A stretch of DNA of 64,000 nucleotides. Source: Batillaria attramentaria. Lineage: Eukaryota > Mollusca > Gastropoda > Batillariidae. The stretch is taken from assembly GCA_018292915.2 (NCBI GenBank), contig JACVVK020000017.1:2221501-2285500 (forward strand), in the 5' to 3' direction. Below, piece by piece: positions 52,819-62,813 of this stretch (positions are counted from its first letter, which is position 1; the number at the start of each line of letters is the position of its first letter). Both the position numbers and the translations under genes were made by a program. The notes below the pieces were generated by a model. The model had not been told where the DNA came from, made no database searches, and was given only the letters and a program-made list of their open reading frames with translations.

Positions 52819-53855
52819 TTAAGGCCTCGGTCACAACCGGCCGCACGATTTTTTTATGCTTGCGATCTCCACGAAATGTCTGCGGCCTGCGGCTTCTACG
52901 ATCTGAAAAAAAAAATTAAGGTTGCAAATCGTGCGTACGATATACGTGCGATGGCGTACGTTCCCCGCAAGTCTCGCACGGGTAACGTCTTGCGATTTCA
53001 GTTGGTCAAAAATCGTACGACGGCCGTACGGATCGTACGTTGTCCTCGCAGTTATCGTACGGAGGTCGTACGCCTTCGTACGACGTTCGTGCGATGTTGA
53101 CTATGTTTGCACGGGCTATACGGGTGTCGTGCGCGCGCCGTACGGCTATCGTAAGTGCTCTGTACGCGTGGTGTGCGTCGGTCGTTCGACGGCTATGGCC
53201 GACGCGCGTTTTTCATGCATATAGGGACCAGCCTACATATATACATGTAGTTTGTTTATGGAAAGAAGACATCAGAGGATTTGGATATTATTATCAGAGA
53301 GTTTGACAAACCTATGGACACGTACACAACTTGACAAACACTGACACAGCACTGCAACACTTCTACATTGCACACCAACATCCCCCGGGCCCGCACCTGG
53401 TCTTGCGTCAGCCTTGCGGAGCACTCACGGAGCACGTGCGTGCATCGTGGGAACATCGTACTACCGACTTGCGGTCTGTGATCACGTGCGGCCATCGTGC
53501 GGTCCTCGTGGGAAGCACGCAAGACAACCGTGCGTCACTTGTGCGTTCATCGTGCGGCCGCCGTGCGGCCATCGTGACCTATTTTTCTCGCCCGGAGAGG
53601 TCAAAGTCGTACGATGCACTTGCGGTAATCGTGTGTTGGCCGTACAGTGGCCGTGCGGCCAACGCAAGTGTGTAAAAAATCGCAGGTGATCGTAGAGTTT
53701 GTTGATCATGTCGAAAACCGGCCGCAGCGCTCTGCGGCCTCCTTGCGACCTGGAAATTTCGCAGGACGCCCGTGCGCCGTTCGCAAGATTTGCCACGATT
53801 TTTGGCCGTAGGCCCGCCGTAGGAGCCCGTACGGCCGGTTGTGACCGTAGCTTAT
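52819..53855. mobile_element. CGTACG-rich DNA transposon-like element, TTAA-type flanks
   Basis: TIR-like ends: left GGCCTCGGTCACAACCGGCC, and the right end read inward GCTACGGTCACAACCGGCC. The flanks are TTAA (52819-52822) and TTAT (53852-53855), consistent with a TTAA target (piggyBac or Kolobok type) and one mutation. The interior is packed with CGTACG and CGTGCG words and is far more CpG-rich than the surroundings. A fragment of the 38-kb gene sits inside at 53265-53386. No transposase recognised. Confidence 0.75.
53265..53386 (+). pseudogene. Fragment of the 38141-39545 gene inside a DNA element
   Basis: Encodes DLDIIIREFDKP, then a frame change, then DTALQHFYIAHQ. It matches 38425-38522 at both nucleotide and protein level. 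The flanks are the CGTACG-rich element. Confidence 0.8.
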
Positions 53856-54186
53856 GCGAACGCAGCCGTTTCGTCATGTCGTCTCGAGGCATTTTTATGG
53901 TCATGTCCCTCCCTGCTTTTGTGCAGTGTCAGGGAATTTCTTTTTATCCGCGCTGGGTTTGTACACAGGTGTAGCGCCGAGAGAAGAAAAGAAACGTAAT
54001 GTGATTGTAACACCCCCTATGGCAGCACGTCTGGGTTTTTTTTTTTTTTGGTTTTTTTTTACAGGAAGCGTTGCCTTTGAAGGTGGGTTTGGATTACGCC
54101 AAACGGAAGAGGGATATGAGGTACCGAGACAGAAGACCAAGCGACGGATTAACTTTACACCGCCGTTACAACTCAGGAGAGCTTAG
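53854..54186 (+). other. Possible exon after a 3' splice site
   Basis: A long T-tract and CAG at about 54061-54064 precede GAAGCGTTGCCTTTGAAGG, which is open for about 40 codons to a stop at 54184. Unassigned. It could equally be chance. Confidence 0.25.
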
Positions 54187-54326
54187 GAGTGTCTTTTGAA
54201 TTAGCAGGGGGATACAATTACCAAGGGTGTCTTTTTGAACTTGCAATGCCAAAAATGTGTTTTGCTATAAATCATGTCCTTTATTTAAACAAAAGGGGAG
54301 AAGACGAAAATATAAAACACGGTAGT

Positions 54327-54481
54327 CGGTTGGTTGGTTGGTTGGTTGGTTGAGGTTTAATGTCCTTTACCACCACACAAGGGTGATATCATAGACCAGG
54401 TAAAGAAAGAGGGAAAAGCCAGCACAATTTTGTGGCTACCAGCTAGGATTCGAACTCATGACCCAAACAGTGAAAGTCAAG
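54327..54481 (-). mobile_element. SINE-1 copy, diverged, head-truncated
   Basis: Minus strand TTTGGGTCATGAGTTCGAATCC, GCTGGCTTTTCCC, GATATCACCCTTGTGTGGTGG and a (CCAA)n end. Confidence 0.8.
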
Positions 54482-54593
54482 CAAACCATAGAAACAGAGA
54501 AATATGATAATGATAATCTTTTATTTTACAATATTAAAAGCTTCGATATGACAGATTGTGATTTTGCTCAAACACTCAAGGCAAATAGAAGAG

Positions 54594-54595
54594 TG

Positions 54596-54649
<54 letters not shown>

Positions 54650-54650
54650 G
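54594..54650. repeat. (TTAG)n microsatellite
   Basis: About 13 TTAG units. The motif is close to arthropod telomeric TTAGG but four-base, so it is not a telomere repeat. Confidence 0.96.
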
Positions 54651-54974
54651 TAGGGCTTGACGCCGCGCAAGCAACAAAGACTATTTCGCGGCTAAACCAC
54701 GTCCGGTTCTGCCAGCTTCTTTAAAACATAAAAGTCCGACTTAAAACATGATGTAAATATATATAAAAAAAATTGTATAGCTTAAAGGAGAACCAATGAA
54801 AGACTAATTCCTTACCAGAGTCTACGATTTAGAGAGTAAAACTATATCACAGATTGTATTGCACAAATGTCTAAATTTTATAAAAGAGGTTGGACTCTTT
54901 CAAGAAGCTGAAGATGCTGTCAGCACCCCCAGCGAGTCCGCACAATATTGTTTGAAGCGCAAGCTTAAACTGTA

Positions 54975-54977
<3 letters not shown>

Positions 54978-55032
<55 letters not shown>

Positions 55033-55035
55033 TGC

Positions 55036-55100
<65 letters not shown>
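54978..55100. repeat. (GT)n-(GTGC)n-(GT)n microsatellite
   Basis: Two GT arrays separated by six GTGC units, followed by GA runs. Confidence 0.97.
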
Positions 55101-55102
<2 letters not shown>

Positions 55103-55394
55103 GGAGAGAGAGGTGTGCGTGCATGTGTTAGAGAGAGAGAGAGAAAGAGAGATGAGCACAGGAAAGTGAAGTGACGGGTAACACGGTTTGACCATCGGCC
55201 GGTGTGAACCACGAGGCAACATGGCGCACCGCCTGACAGACGACATTTTTTCTCTCCCCTCCAGCGTCCTATCCCGGCATGCTCTCTGTTTCCTCACCTT
55301 CCGAACTAAGCGCACTGTGTCCTCATCGGAGCAAACGTGGCCGGGGATTTGTCTTCATGCTACGCTACACAGAATCCGATTTCAAAGAAAACCA

Positions 55395-55475
55395 TTTTTC
55401 CTGTTGCCCCGTCTTTGACCTCACCCAAAGGTGAAAAAGGACGTTAAACCCTCAAATACCCCTACCCCCCTCCCC
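55395..55475 (+). mobile_element. SINE-1 tail fragment
   Basis: TTTTTCCTGTTGCCCCGTCTTTGACCTCACCC and AAAAAGGACGTTAAACCC; head absent. Its end is duplicated as part of the adjacent tandem repeat. Confidence 0.8.
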
Positions 55476-55800
55476 CGCCCCGCCGACCTCGTGTTGATCT
55501 TATATTGTTGTGGCTGTTATTGCTGTTGTTATTGTTGTGTATTGTATTTAACTGTCCACCACATTATATAAATAAAGTACGATAATACGATCTGTGATAC
55601 TTGAACTCTCCAAGTGCCTCTCAAAGGTGGAAAAGGACGTTAAACCTCACCCCCACCCCCACCTCGTGTTGATCTTATTGTTGTTGTTGTTGTTGTTCGT
55701 TGTTATTGTTGTGTATTTTATTCGACTGTCCACCAGATTATATAAATATAGTACGATAATACCATCTGTGATACTCAGTCGAACTCCGCAAGTGCCTCTC
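55425..55800. repeat. Tandem duplication, 2 x ~175 bp
   Basis: Both units hold GGTG-AAAAGGACGTTAAACC, ACCTCGTGTTGATCTTAT, a (TTG)n stretch, CTGTCCACCA-ATTATATAAATA and GTACGATAATAC-ATCTGTGATACT. CCTCGTG starts at 55487 and 55662. The unit therefore includes a SINE-1 tail. Confidence 0.92.
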
Positions 55801-55903
55801 TGTCTCTCTTTACAACATTTAATGTCTCTGCATGTGTGCGCCCACCCCCACCCCCACCCTCACCCCCTCTCTCTGTCTCTGTATCTATCTGCATGTTTCT
55901 CTT

Positions 55904-56083
55904 GAGCCGCGGTGGTCGAATGGTAGAGCGTTGGACTTCTAATGCTCGGGACCTGAGTTCGCATCCCGGCTGGGGTCAAATAATTATTTGTGCTGGCTTT
56001 TTCATCGTTGCCCCGTCTTTGATATCACCAGTATGTGGTGGAAAAGGACGTGAACCCCCCCCCCCCCCCAAACACCCACCCAA
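55904..56083 (+). mobile_element. SINE-1, near full length
   Basis: A box TGGTCGAATGG, B box GAGTTCGCATCCCGG, core and poly(C)-altered end. No clear TSD. Confidence 0.92.
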
Positions 56084-56125
56084 CCTTGTCTGCTTGTCGA
56101 TATCTTTCTCTGTCCGTTTCTTTCA

Positions 56126-56239
56126 CATGAGTTCGAATCCCGGCTGGGGCCAAATATCTTTGCTGGCCCTTTTCTCGTTGTCTCGTGTTTGATATCACCC
56201 ATACGTGCTGGAAAAGGACGTTAAACTTCCAAACGCCCT
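56126..56239 (+). mobile_element. SINE-1, 5'-truncated
   Basis: Starts at the B box (GAGTTCGAATCCCGG) and runs to GTTAAACTTCCAAACGCCC. Confidence 0.88.
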
Positions 56240-56278
56240 GTCTCTGTCATTCACTCACATTTTCCTGTACTTCCCACA

Positions 56279-56391
56279 GGGTGGATAAAGACCCTTGCCG
56301 TGTGATACGCTGTGCCTAAATACCAAGCTAGTGTGTTTTTACCTACGTATCACAATTGCACAGCGTATCCGTAGGCAAGGGCGTTTACCCA
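56279..56391. repeat. Imperfect inverted repeat, ~35-bp arms
   Basis: GGGTGGATAAAGACCCTTGCC...GATACGCTGTGC (56279-56315) pairs with GCACAGCGTATC...GGCAAGGGCGTTTACCCA (56358-56391), with a loop of about 42 bp. It lies just upstream of the solo LTR. Confidence 0.8.
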
Positions 56392-56429
56392 GCCTGTACC
56401 AGACTACTATATACGATCGTTCTGAACAA

Positions 56430-56789
56430 CGGTGTGCTGTATTTTTGTCCTGCTATGTCGCTCTCTCGGTGCACTCGCAGAGAAGACACGGGATACAACA
56501 AGATGCAGCTCCAATACTTTATTAACAGAAGATGCGTGGAGAACAAAACTCATGAAAGAAGAAGAAGAACCCAGAACGCTGTGCAGGGCTGCTTATATAC
56601 TAAACAGGTCAGATCTAGAACATTCCTCAACTTACTGGTCAGATCTAGAACATTCCTCAACTTACTGACAAGTACGGAATCTTTCCATGGTTACGTAATC
56701 TACTGACGTTACTGCACCCGCATGTTCTGGGATGGTCTAGAAATTTCCATCGAAATGTAATGGCTTTTCGCGATCTCTACAACACGGTG
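56430..56789 (-). mobile_element. Solo LTR (Ty3/gypsy-type) with perfect 5-bp TSD
   Basis: The LTR at 56435-56784 (350 bp) reads on the minus strand from TGTTGTAGAGATCGCG to ATACAGCA. CGGTG occurs on both sides (56430-56434, 56785-56789). A TATATAAGC box and a poly(A) signal AATAAAGTATTGG are present. The same family as 62814-63127 but 36 bp longer, mainly because a 30-bp segment (GGTCAGATCTAGAAC start) is tandemly repeated at 56607-56666. No internal region is attached, so it probably arose by LTR-LTR recombination. Confidence 0.93.
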
Positions 56790-56975
56790 TATGCCTCATA
56801 CTAAGACTCAGTATAGTTCGCACCCCTTGGGCCGTATTGGGCAAACTGTACCAGCGCAGCCACGCTCATTTAGTAGAGTTCGCCCGCTTAGATCGGTTTA
56901 GGGTTAGGTTTAAGTTTAGGGTTGGGGTTACCTTGTGGTAATGGTGCCATCGCTATGTTGTTTAGACAGTCGCAG

Positions 56976-57225
56976 TGCATTTACTTCTCAAAATTCCGAA
57001 GCGTAACATGAAAACTGCCGGAGAGCGCTCTTTCAGCTTTTTAGCCCCGACTGTCTGGAACTCCTTGCCAATCGAACTCCGCCTTCAGTCCTCACTGCCT
57101 CTGTTGGAATCGCATCTGAAGACCTTTCTCTTCCGCCAGGCCTTTGATGATTAAACCTCTGTTAAGTCTGTCTGTGCATCATGAGTTCGTTGCACTGCCA
57201 AATTGTATTTAAGCCGAGGGGATGT

Positions 57226-57319
<94 letters not shown>

Positions 57320-57403
57320 TTAAGCGCAGGTAGTCCTTGGAAGTTGGAGAACAGCGCTCTATAAAAGCTATGTACATGTATTATCATCATTATTTTATTA
57401 CAG
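56976..57403 (+). pseudogene. CR1/L2-like LINE 3' end (ORF2 C-terminus and 3'UTR)
   Basis: About 55 codons end at a TAA at 57152-57154, including GERSFSFLAPTVWNSLPIEL and ESHLKTFLFRQAFD. This C-terminal signature (RSFS..AP..WNSLP...SHLKT.LF) is well known at the end of CR1/L2-type ORF2 proteins. The 3'UTR carries a (GT)n array (57230-57317) and ends CTCTATAAAAGCTATGTACATGTATTATCATC, the usual CR1/L2-like tail form. 5'-truncated. Confidence 0.88.
57230..57317. repeat. (GT)n microsatellite within the LINE 3'UTR
   Basis: Uninterrupted GT array of about 44 units. Confidence 0.98.
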
Positions 57404-57887
57404 CAGGTGCAAATGACACAAGGGGGCGAACTATACCAACGCAGCCATAGTAAGGACTAGACCGCTGCGACATACATGTATTACATATCTATATCAGGAA
57501 TTCTATCTCCTGCATTGTCACCAGCCCCAGACCCCGGCCCCTGCCAGAATCTACAACACGTCTAGGCCCTATGTAAATTCCCACACAAACATAAGGCCAT
57601 GAACCGGGGCTCCTAAACCACCAGGTGTCAAACTGTTTAAAGGGTTAACAATGGACCCACTCACAGCACGCCTGCCGCATGAATATGATTATGCAAAGCT
57701 TATATAAGTCGGGTAAATAGGCTTCGATACTACCGCGCCAGACAGAAAGGCAGTCAGCGATTCTGAGCCATAAATCGACGCGGTAAGGATTTGATCCTGA
57801 ACATAATTCGTGGCGATTAAGGCTTGTGGAGAACGTAGGATTAACTGCGATTCGTTTGATACGATAGGATATATGATTGTAGGTCAA
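57404..57887. other. No recognisable gene
   Basis: GGGGGCGAACTATACCAACGCAGCCA at 57412-57438 resembles TTGGGCAAACTGTACCAGCGCAGCCACG at 56838-56865. A duplicated word pair may therefore bracket the LINE region. Otherwise nothing. Confidence 0.35.
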
Positions 57888-58110
57888 AGAACAAAGATGC
57901 GCGAGGCCTCCAAATTCCTGTACATTCCCTAATAGCCTCTGGCATCATAGTCATCCCTGAAAATGCTTCAATCTAGTCACAAAAAATACCATGCACAGAC
58001 CATTTTAGGGGCGCGCACGTGAAAGGTTACAAAAATCTAATGTCTCCTTTCCGCTCAGCCCTCACCGGAGTAGTGAAAGTCTACTTTCTGTTTAGGCTAG
58101 AGACCAGTAG
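57888..58110 (+). repeat. Dispersed repeat R430, copy b (5' half)
   Basis: CATTCCCTAATAGCCTCTGGCATCATAGTCATCCC, ATGCTTCAATCTAG, ATGTCTCCTTTCCGCTCAG and GTGAAAGTCTACTTTCTG match 35530-35700. Confidence 0.8.
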
Positions 58111-58727
58111 AGTACATTCTGGTTCAAACCTTACCAACGATGGCCCACAGAAGGCAATAACTTTGCACATGTCTTAAAGGTATCATGCTTTTAACATCGA
58201 AAACAGCCCAAGTCAATCTGTGAGCTTGGACAACTGCATTTCACTCATGCTCCTTTAACATACCTCTCATGCACACCAACCCACGGTCGCACCTGCCCCA
58301 GCCAGGAAGAACAAATGGAGCTATGCTATACATGATGCATGTAATGCAATGCATGAATGTGACAGACGCAAAGCCAGGCAGCTAAACTGTCTGTCACATG
58401 AAATGTATGCATGCCTGACGAGACGGACGAGACAATACAGGATAATCCCGAAATCTCATAAAGAAAAGACGCAGGTGTTTCACAGGTTTGGGTTGATGTT
58501 ATCAGAATAGAAAGGACTGACTGACAGAAGAGATCAAAATATCGATGTCATCAGACGCAAAACTCAGTCAGAAGAAAATTAAGAAAACAAACTTTCAAGT
58601 GAATGACTTTACTTTCTTTACAGGAAAAGATACAAAATAACGAGCATAGAGACAGTTTTCACAGTTCATAGAGATGATTGGCAATCTGTGACTGATAGTA
58701 GTTGGGTTGGTGTCGAAAAACGCGTGC
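58111..58727. other. No recognisable feature
   Basis: No exon or repeat family recognised. Confidence 0.35.
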
Positions 58728-58735
58728 GTGCGTGC

Positions 58736-58811
<76 letters not shown>
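58728..58811. repeat. (GTGC)n-(GT)n microsatellite
   Basis: Four CGTG units then a long GT array. Confidence 0.97.
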
Positions 58812-58813
<2 letters not shown>

Positions 58814-58879
58814 CCGCGGTTGTGATTTCAAGACTGGGGATTGGCAAAAAAAAAGAAAAAAAGAAAAAAAAAAGGCGTG

Positions 58880-58960
58880 TGCACATCAGTTGGGACTCGA
58901 ACCCTTGACCTTCTGAGCTCGAGTCCAACGCTCGAGTCTGTGAACGGACCCCGACACATA
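58880..58960 (-). mobile_element. tRNA-like SINE head relic
   Basis: Minus strand AGCTCAGAAGGTCAAGGGTTCGAGTCCCAAC contains a B box. The A-box region overlaps CGAGCGTTGGACTCGAG. The body is not identifiable beside the A-rich tract. Confidence 0.5.
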
Positions 58961-59184
58961 CGGGTCCAGTCAAACGGAATGTGAGTCTAGGCTGCAATGC
59001 AATGGCACAACGCAGTAAGTCCATGACGTCAGTTGATGGGAAAAGGTGTGATTTCAAGATGAAAGACATTGACGTAATGGTATATTTCCACAAAATGACG
59101 TCAGGAAGTTACTGTGTTTTGTCATTACACGGTAGTAGGGATGACACTTAGATCTAAAATCCACGGAAGTTAAATTTCTCAACA

Positions 59185-59266
59185 GACAGACAGACAAGCA
59201 GACACACAAACACAGACACACAGACACAGACACAGACACACAGACACAGACACACACACACACACA
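59185..59266. repeat. (CAGA)n/(CACA)n simple repeat
   Basis: CAGACAGACAGACA words grading into CACACA. Confidence 0.95.
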
Positions 59267-59616
59267 GGTCTTGCAATCAACTTCAGGGAGTAAGCCACAA
59301 AACGTTTTCTACTGGTCTGACCACATGATCGTGATCAGAAAAAGGATTTGCAAACAGTGTTTGATTGATGGTGTCTCGTCCTCACCCAATGACCTTTCGT
59401 CTGTTGAACCCCAGAACATAAACACGACGCCTGTTCACGTCTCCCGAGGCGCGTCGGTGAGTGTGTTATGCTAAAATATACCCCCGCCACGTGACAGTAA
59501 GGTCGGGAAGATTTCCATTTTACACGAGGCGTAGTCAAGATGGTGGAGAGTTTGTTTATTTTTCCTGGTGCAACTACAATTTAAAAGTTTTGACAACGGC
59601 TGAGCTCGTATCATGT

Positions 59617-59993
59617 CAAATCATGTCAAGTTTATTGAATGGTCAAAGGACTACATCAAGGGGTTGAGAATAACCTGCAAAATGAAACTGAAAAAGATCA
59701 TAATCTGACACGGACTCAATCACAAATACAGTGTCAAGATTAAACGGAACGAACGAAATGGGATTCTCCTCATACGGAGGGCGTGAAGTGCAAATAAAGC
59801 CACTGAGATTTCTCAACGTCATAGAGCTCCTGCTAGACATTACTAGTGTTACTTTAAATGCTGTAGGGCTGTTCCAGTACTTTCTTGGAATATAACGTGG
59901 CCGTAATGCAGGGTCAGGTAAAGCCGTATGCTTGAAACATGAGCATGCACACATGAATACATCGTAGTAGAGTTTGAGGTCGTTTTCTGGTCG
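59617..59993 (-). other. Retroposon 3' region with AATAAA and short-repeat end
   Basis: On the minus strand a 117-codon open frame (stop-bounded, ATG at 59954) is followed by CATTCAATAAACTTGACATGATTTGACATGA, an AATAAA plus a repeated TTGACATGA tail. The tail is typical of non-LTR elements. I do not recognise the encoded peptide (contains TALPDPALRPRYIPRKYW). It might be untranslated. Confidence 0.45.
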
Positions 59994-60004
59994 TTACACG
60001 GCGC

Positions 60005-60440
60005 CCTTTTTTTCAGAGGCGTAAAGAAACAAACTGGGTTCATGTGCAATGTTTATTTGACGAACCCTGTCTGGCGAGTGTGCTAGTTTGTAGTGATTTT
60101 TCTTGTCATGAAAAAGCGTGATTTTCGCGATTTTTGTATTTTGTAGGGCAAGGTGCGTGCCAGGGGGCCGCAACAAGAGGCAAGCTGCCAGTGAAGCTGG
60201 GACGTTTTGCGTAGGGGTAGACTAGCATTACTCTTGTGAAGGCCTGAGCTGAAAGGAAACATTCGCATTTTTTTCAAACTCCTGTCAGATGCGTGCCCTT
60301 GAATGATCTGTGCATGGTAATTTTGTTTCTATATTGCAGCATTTTTTTTTTTTTTTTTTTTTTGGGGGGGGGGGGGGGGGACTATGATGCCTGAGGTATG
60401 GAATATGTGGGCATTTTGAGACTTGTGCATTTGTATTGAT
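60005..60440 (-). repeat. Dispersed repeat R430, copy c (inverted)
   Basis: The reverse complement is colinear with 35495-35930 from CAAAATGCCCACATATTCC to CAAATAAACATTGC. A (C)n(A)n block at 60341-60380 expands the position where copy a has CACCCCTAAAAAAAAA. Confidence 0.85.
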
Positions 60441-60459
60441 AATAGAAACAACAAAACAA

Positions 60460-60560
60460 CAACAACAACAACAACAATAATAATAATAATAATAATAGAG
60501 GAACATGTATGTAGCACCTGACCTAATATCAGCTTTAGGCGTTTCAGATACAACAACAAC
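60460..60560 (-). mobile_element. (AAC)n/(AAT)n with LINE-tail-like words
   Basis: The minus strand reads GGTGCTACATACATGTTCCTC then (ATT)n, a CR1/L2-like 3' end form. Only the end is present. Confidence 0.4.
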
Positions 60561-60937
60561 AACAACTTTTGAATCGTAGTAACATCTGAAATACTTTTCA
60601 CCATCTTGGCTAAACCCCATGACCACGTGACATTAACGTCAGGAACATTTTCCATTTTATTCCGCGTGGCTCGTAAACTTGCAAGAATGCACAGCGGCCA
60701 CGTAAGACAGTCGCTCTAGATAAGGACGCCGTGTTAAGGACAGCGCTATATCCACGGAAAGTTAAACATGTATATATACCAAGCACCTGACAGGTAGGTA
60801 TGCTAACAATTCAGCAGGTCAGCGATTTAGAGAACGCTGAAACAGCGACGGTGCGGCTTGACATCAAAAGTCGCCCGTTTGACGTTTTATACTTCAGTAT
60901 GATAGAGCGACGGAGGACGTCGTTCTGTGAGCATATA
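60561..60937. other. No recognisable gene
   Basis: CCACGTGACATTAACGTCAGGAACATTTTCCATTTTATTC at 60621-60661 is similar to CCACGTGACAGTAAGGTCGGGAAGATTTCCATTTTAC at 59487-59523, a minor duplicated word. Confidence 0.35.
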
Positions 60938-61113
60938 GGGTGGGTGGGTGGAAATTTTAACGTCTTTTTCCACCGCGCAAGGCCAAGGGGTCATATCAAA
61001 GACGGGGCAACGAGAAAGAGGCCAGCATAAATATTTGACCTCACAGAGCCGGGATTCGAACTCACGACCCGAGCATTGAAAGTCCAACGCTCTACCATTC
61101 GGCTATCCCGGCT
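60938..61113 (-). mobile_element. SINE-1, full length
   Basis: Minus strand AGCCGGGATAGCCGAATGG head, B box GAGTTCGAATCCCGG, core and end. A small insertion in the core (CCTTGGCC) and near the B box. No clear TSD. Confidence 0.92.
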
Positions 61114-61196
61114 GTAGGAGAAATGCTAGTTTTTGTATTTTGGTTGTCGTCAAGCATATATTTCTCTATATATATATGCTTTACAAAACGGATAGA

Positions 61197-61351
61197 TTGG
61201 GAAATCTACATTTTATAGACGGAAATGAGCAGTCTTAGATTTTGAGACTTATGCTTTTGTGTTGATAACAACAACATCAACAATAATAATAATAATAAAA
61301 TCTTAGGCTTACCTAATGAGCACGCTTAGGTTTTGAGACTTGTGCACTTGT

Positions 61352-61427
<76 letters not shown>

Positions 61428-61450
61428 TGTTAGGTTTACCTATTACAAGG
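61197..61450. repeat. Duplicated segment with (AAT)n expansion
   Basis: GATTTTGAGACTTATGC...TGTTGATAA...AATAATAAAATCTTAGGCTTACCTA (61238-61316) is repeated as GGTTTTGAGACTTGTGC...AAAATGTTAGGTTTACCTA (61330-61441). The AAT run is expanded to about 25 units in the second copy. The GAGACTTGTGC words also occur at 60417 in R430 copy c. Confidence 0.85.
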
Positions 61451-61896
61451 AATCCGTTACAATGCAAGCACGTACACTGCTTTTTTAAGATTTCAGAATA
61501 GGCCTGTTACATGTGTATGACTCGTACAAGTGGGAACACTACATTTTACAAGCTCTTTTGCTGAAAAAAAGCATATTTAGGTTTCAGTTTTGTAAACCAA
61601 TTCCGGTTTGATACAGGCACGCTGCCTCGGCTTACGCAAAATAGGTCAGCCATCTTCAAGACGAGAGAGACGACACTGACACTGCGTTCGCCTGTGCTCT
61701 ATCATTACAAGCAATGGTGCGTGGCTTGCAGAAAATGTATGTTACATCCGCTTGTACCACGGACCTTTAAAAACAGTTTAAATGCACCCAACAGTGCACA
61801 TAAGCACATCGTGAAAAACTAGGCCTGCATGCATAAAACCATCTGCATCTCCGTAATAAAAGTATTTTTTGTATTCGCGTGTCTCCCTGGTATCTT
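61451..61896. other. No recognisable feature
   Basis: No exon or repeat partner recognised. Confidence 0.35.
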
Positions 61897-62024
61897 GAGT
61901 CGTGAGTTCGAATCCCGGCTGAGGCCAAGCATTTGTGCCGGCCTTTTTCGCGTTACTGAGTCTTTAATAACACCCTCATGTGGTGGAAAAAGACGTTAAA
62001 CCCTCAAATATCCCCCACCCCCAC
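61897..62024 (+). mobile_element. SINE-1, 5'-truncated
   Basis: GTCGTGAGTTCGAATCCCGGC, GGCCTTTTTCGCGTTACTGAGTCTTTAATAACACCC and GTGGTGGAAAAAGACGTTAAACCC. The A-box side is missing. Confidence 0.88.
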
Positions 62025-62747
62025 GACCCTCAGAACTGGAGGAAGGTCAAGCTATGTTTTTGTAAGGGCTGGCGGTCAGTCAACACATATTCTGCAAGCT
62101 TCATCACATACTCAAACGTCTCTTTCGTACGCATTCACCAGCACAGCAACGTCTCAATGATCACTTCAGTCAAGCCAGTCTGAACACGTGTTCGTAAAGA
62201 CAACTCAAACAATTCTTTGTGTATGGGGGAGACATAACCTTTCGCCAGTCAACACTGAATATACCGTTCCTATCTCTAACAGTGCATCTTGAAGAGTTCT
62301 GACATGCAAGCACTTTGCAGGAAATAACAGTTTATGAGTCCCCCCCCCCCCCCCCTGTGGTTCACAAGGAACTACATGTGTATGCACTTCTCTCGGCCCT
62401 TCACCGTAAGGGTGTTCGTGTGTCTCTGTACATAAAAGATTGTCTCGACAGATGAACTTTTTCTATGCGGGCGCTGGTTGACAGTGACAAATTGTTATGG
62501 TGACTGCTTTTGTCTGTATGTAGACCTTTTGCTTTGGTGTGTTTGGGGGGAGGGAGGGGTGGGATGGGGTAGGGGGGGGGGTTGTGGTGGAGGGGAGGGG
62601 GAGGTGATGGATATATTTGTGGAGTGAGTGGAGTTGTCTCCCTGTAAGGAGTTTCCTTGTTAGTAAACAAAGACTAGTACTGAACTGCATTGCGCTGCTT
62701 TGAACACATGAAGGAATTTGATTGACTGAGTGTATCAAAGTTTGTGT

Positions 62748-62751
<4 letters not shown>
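62025..62751. other. No gene; G-rich patch
   Basis: G-runs at 62546-62610 are G4-capable. C-run at 62341-62356. No exon recognised. Confidence 0.4.

Positions 62752-62813
<62 letters not shown>
62752..62813. repeat. (CT)n-(CA)n microsatellite
   Basis: About 24 CT units then CACACA, abutting the LTR start. Confidence 0.97.

Noticed and set aside
54594..54650. Telomere-like repeat
   Set aside because: The unit is TTAG (4 bp), not TTAGG or TTAGGG, and it is a short internal microsatellite.
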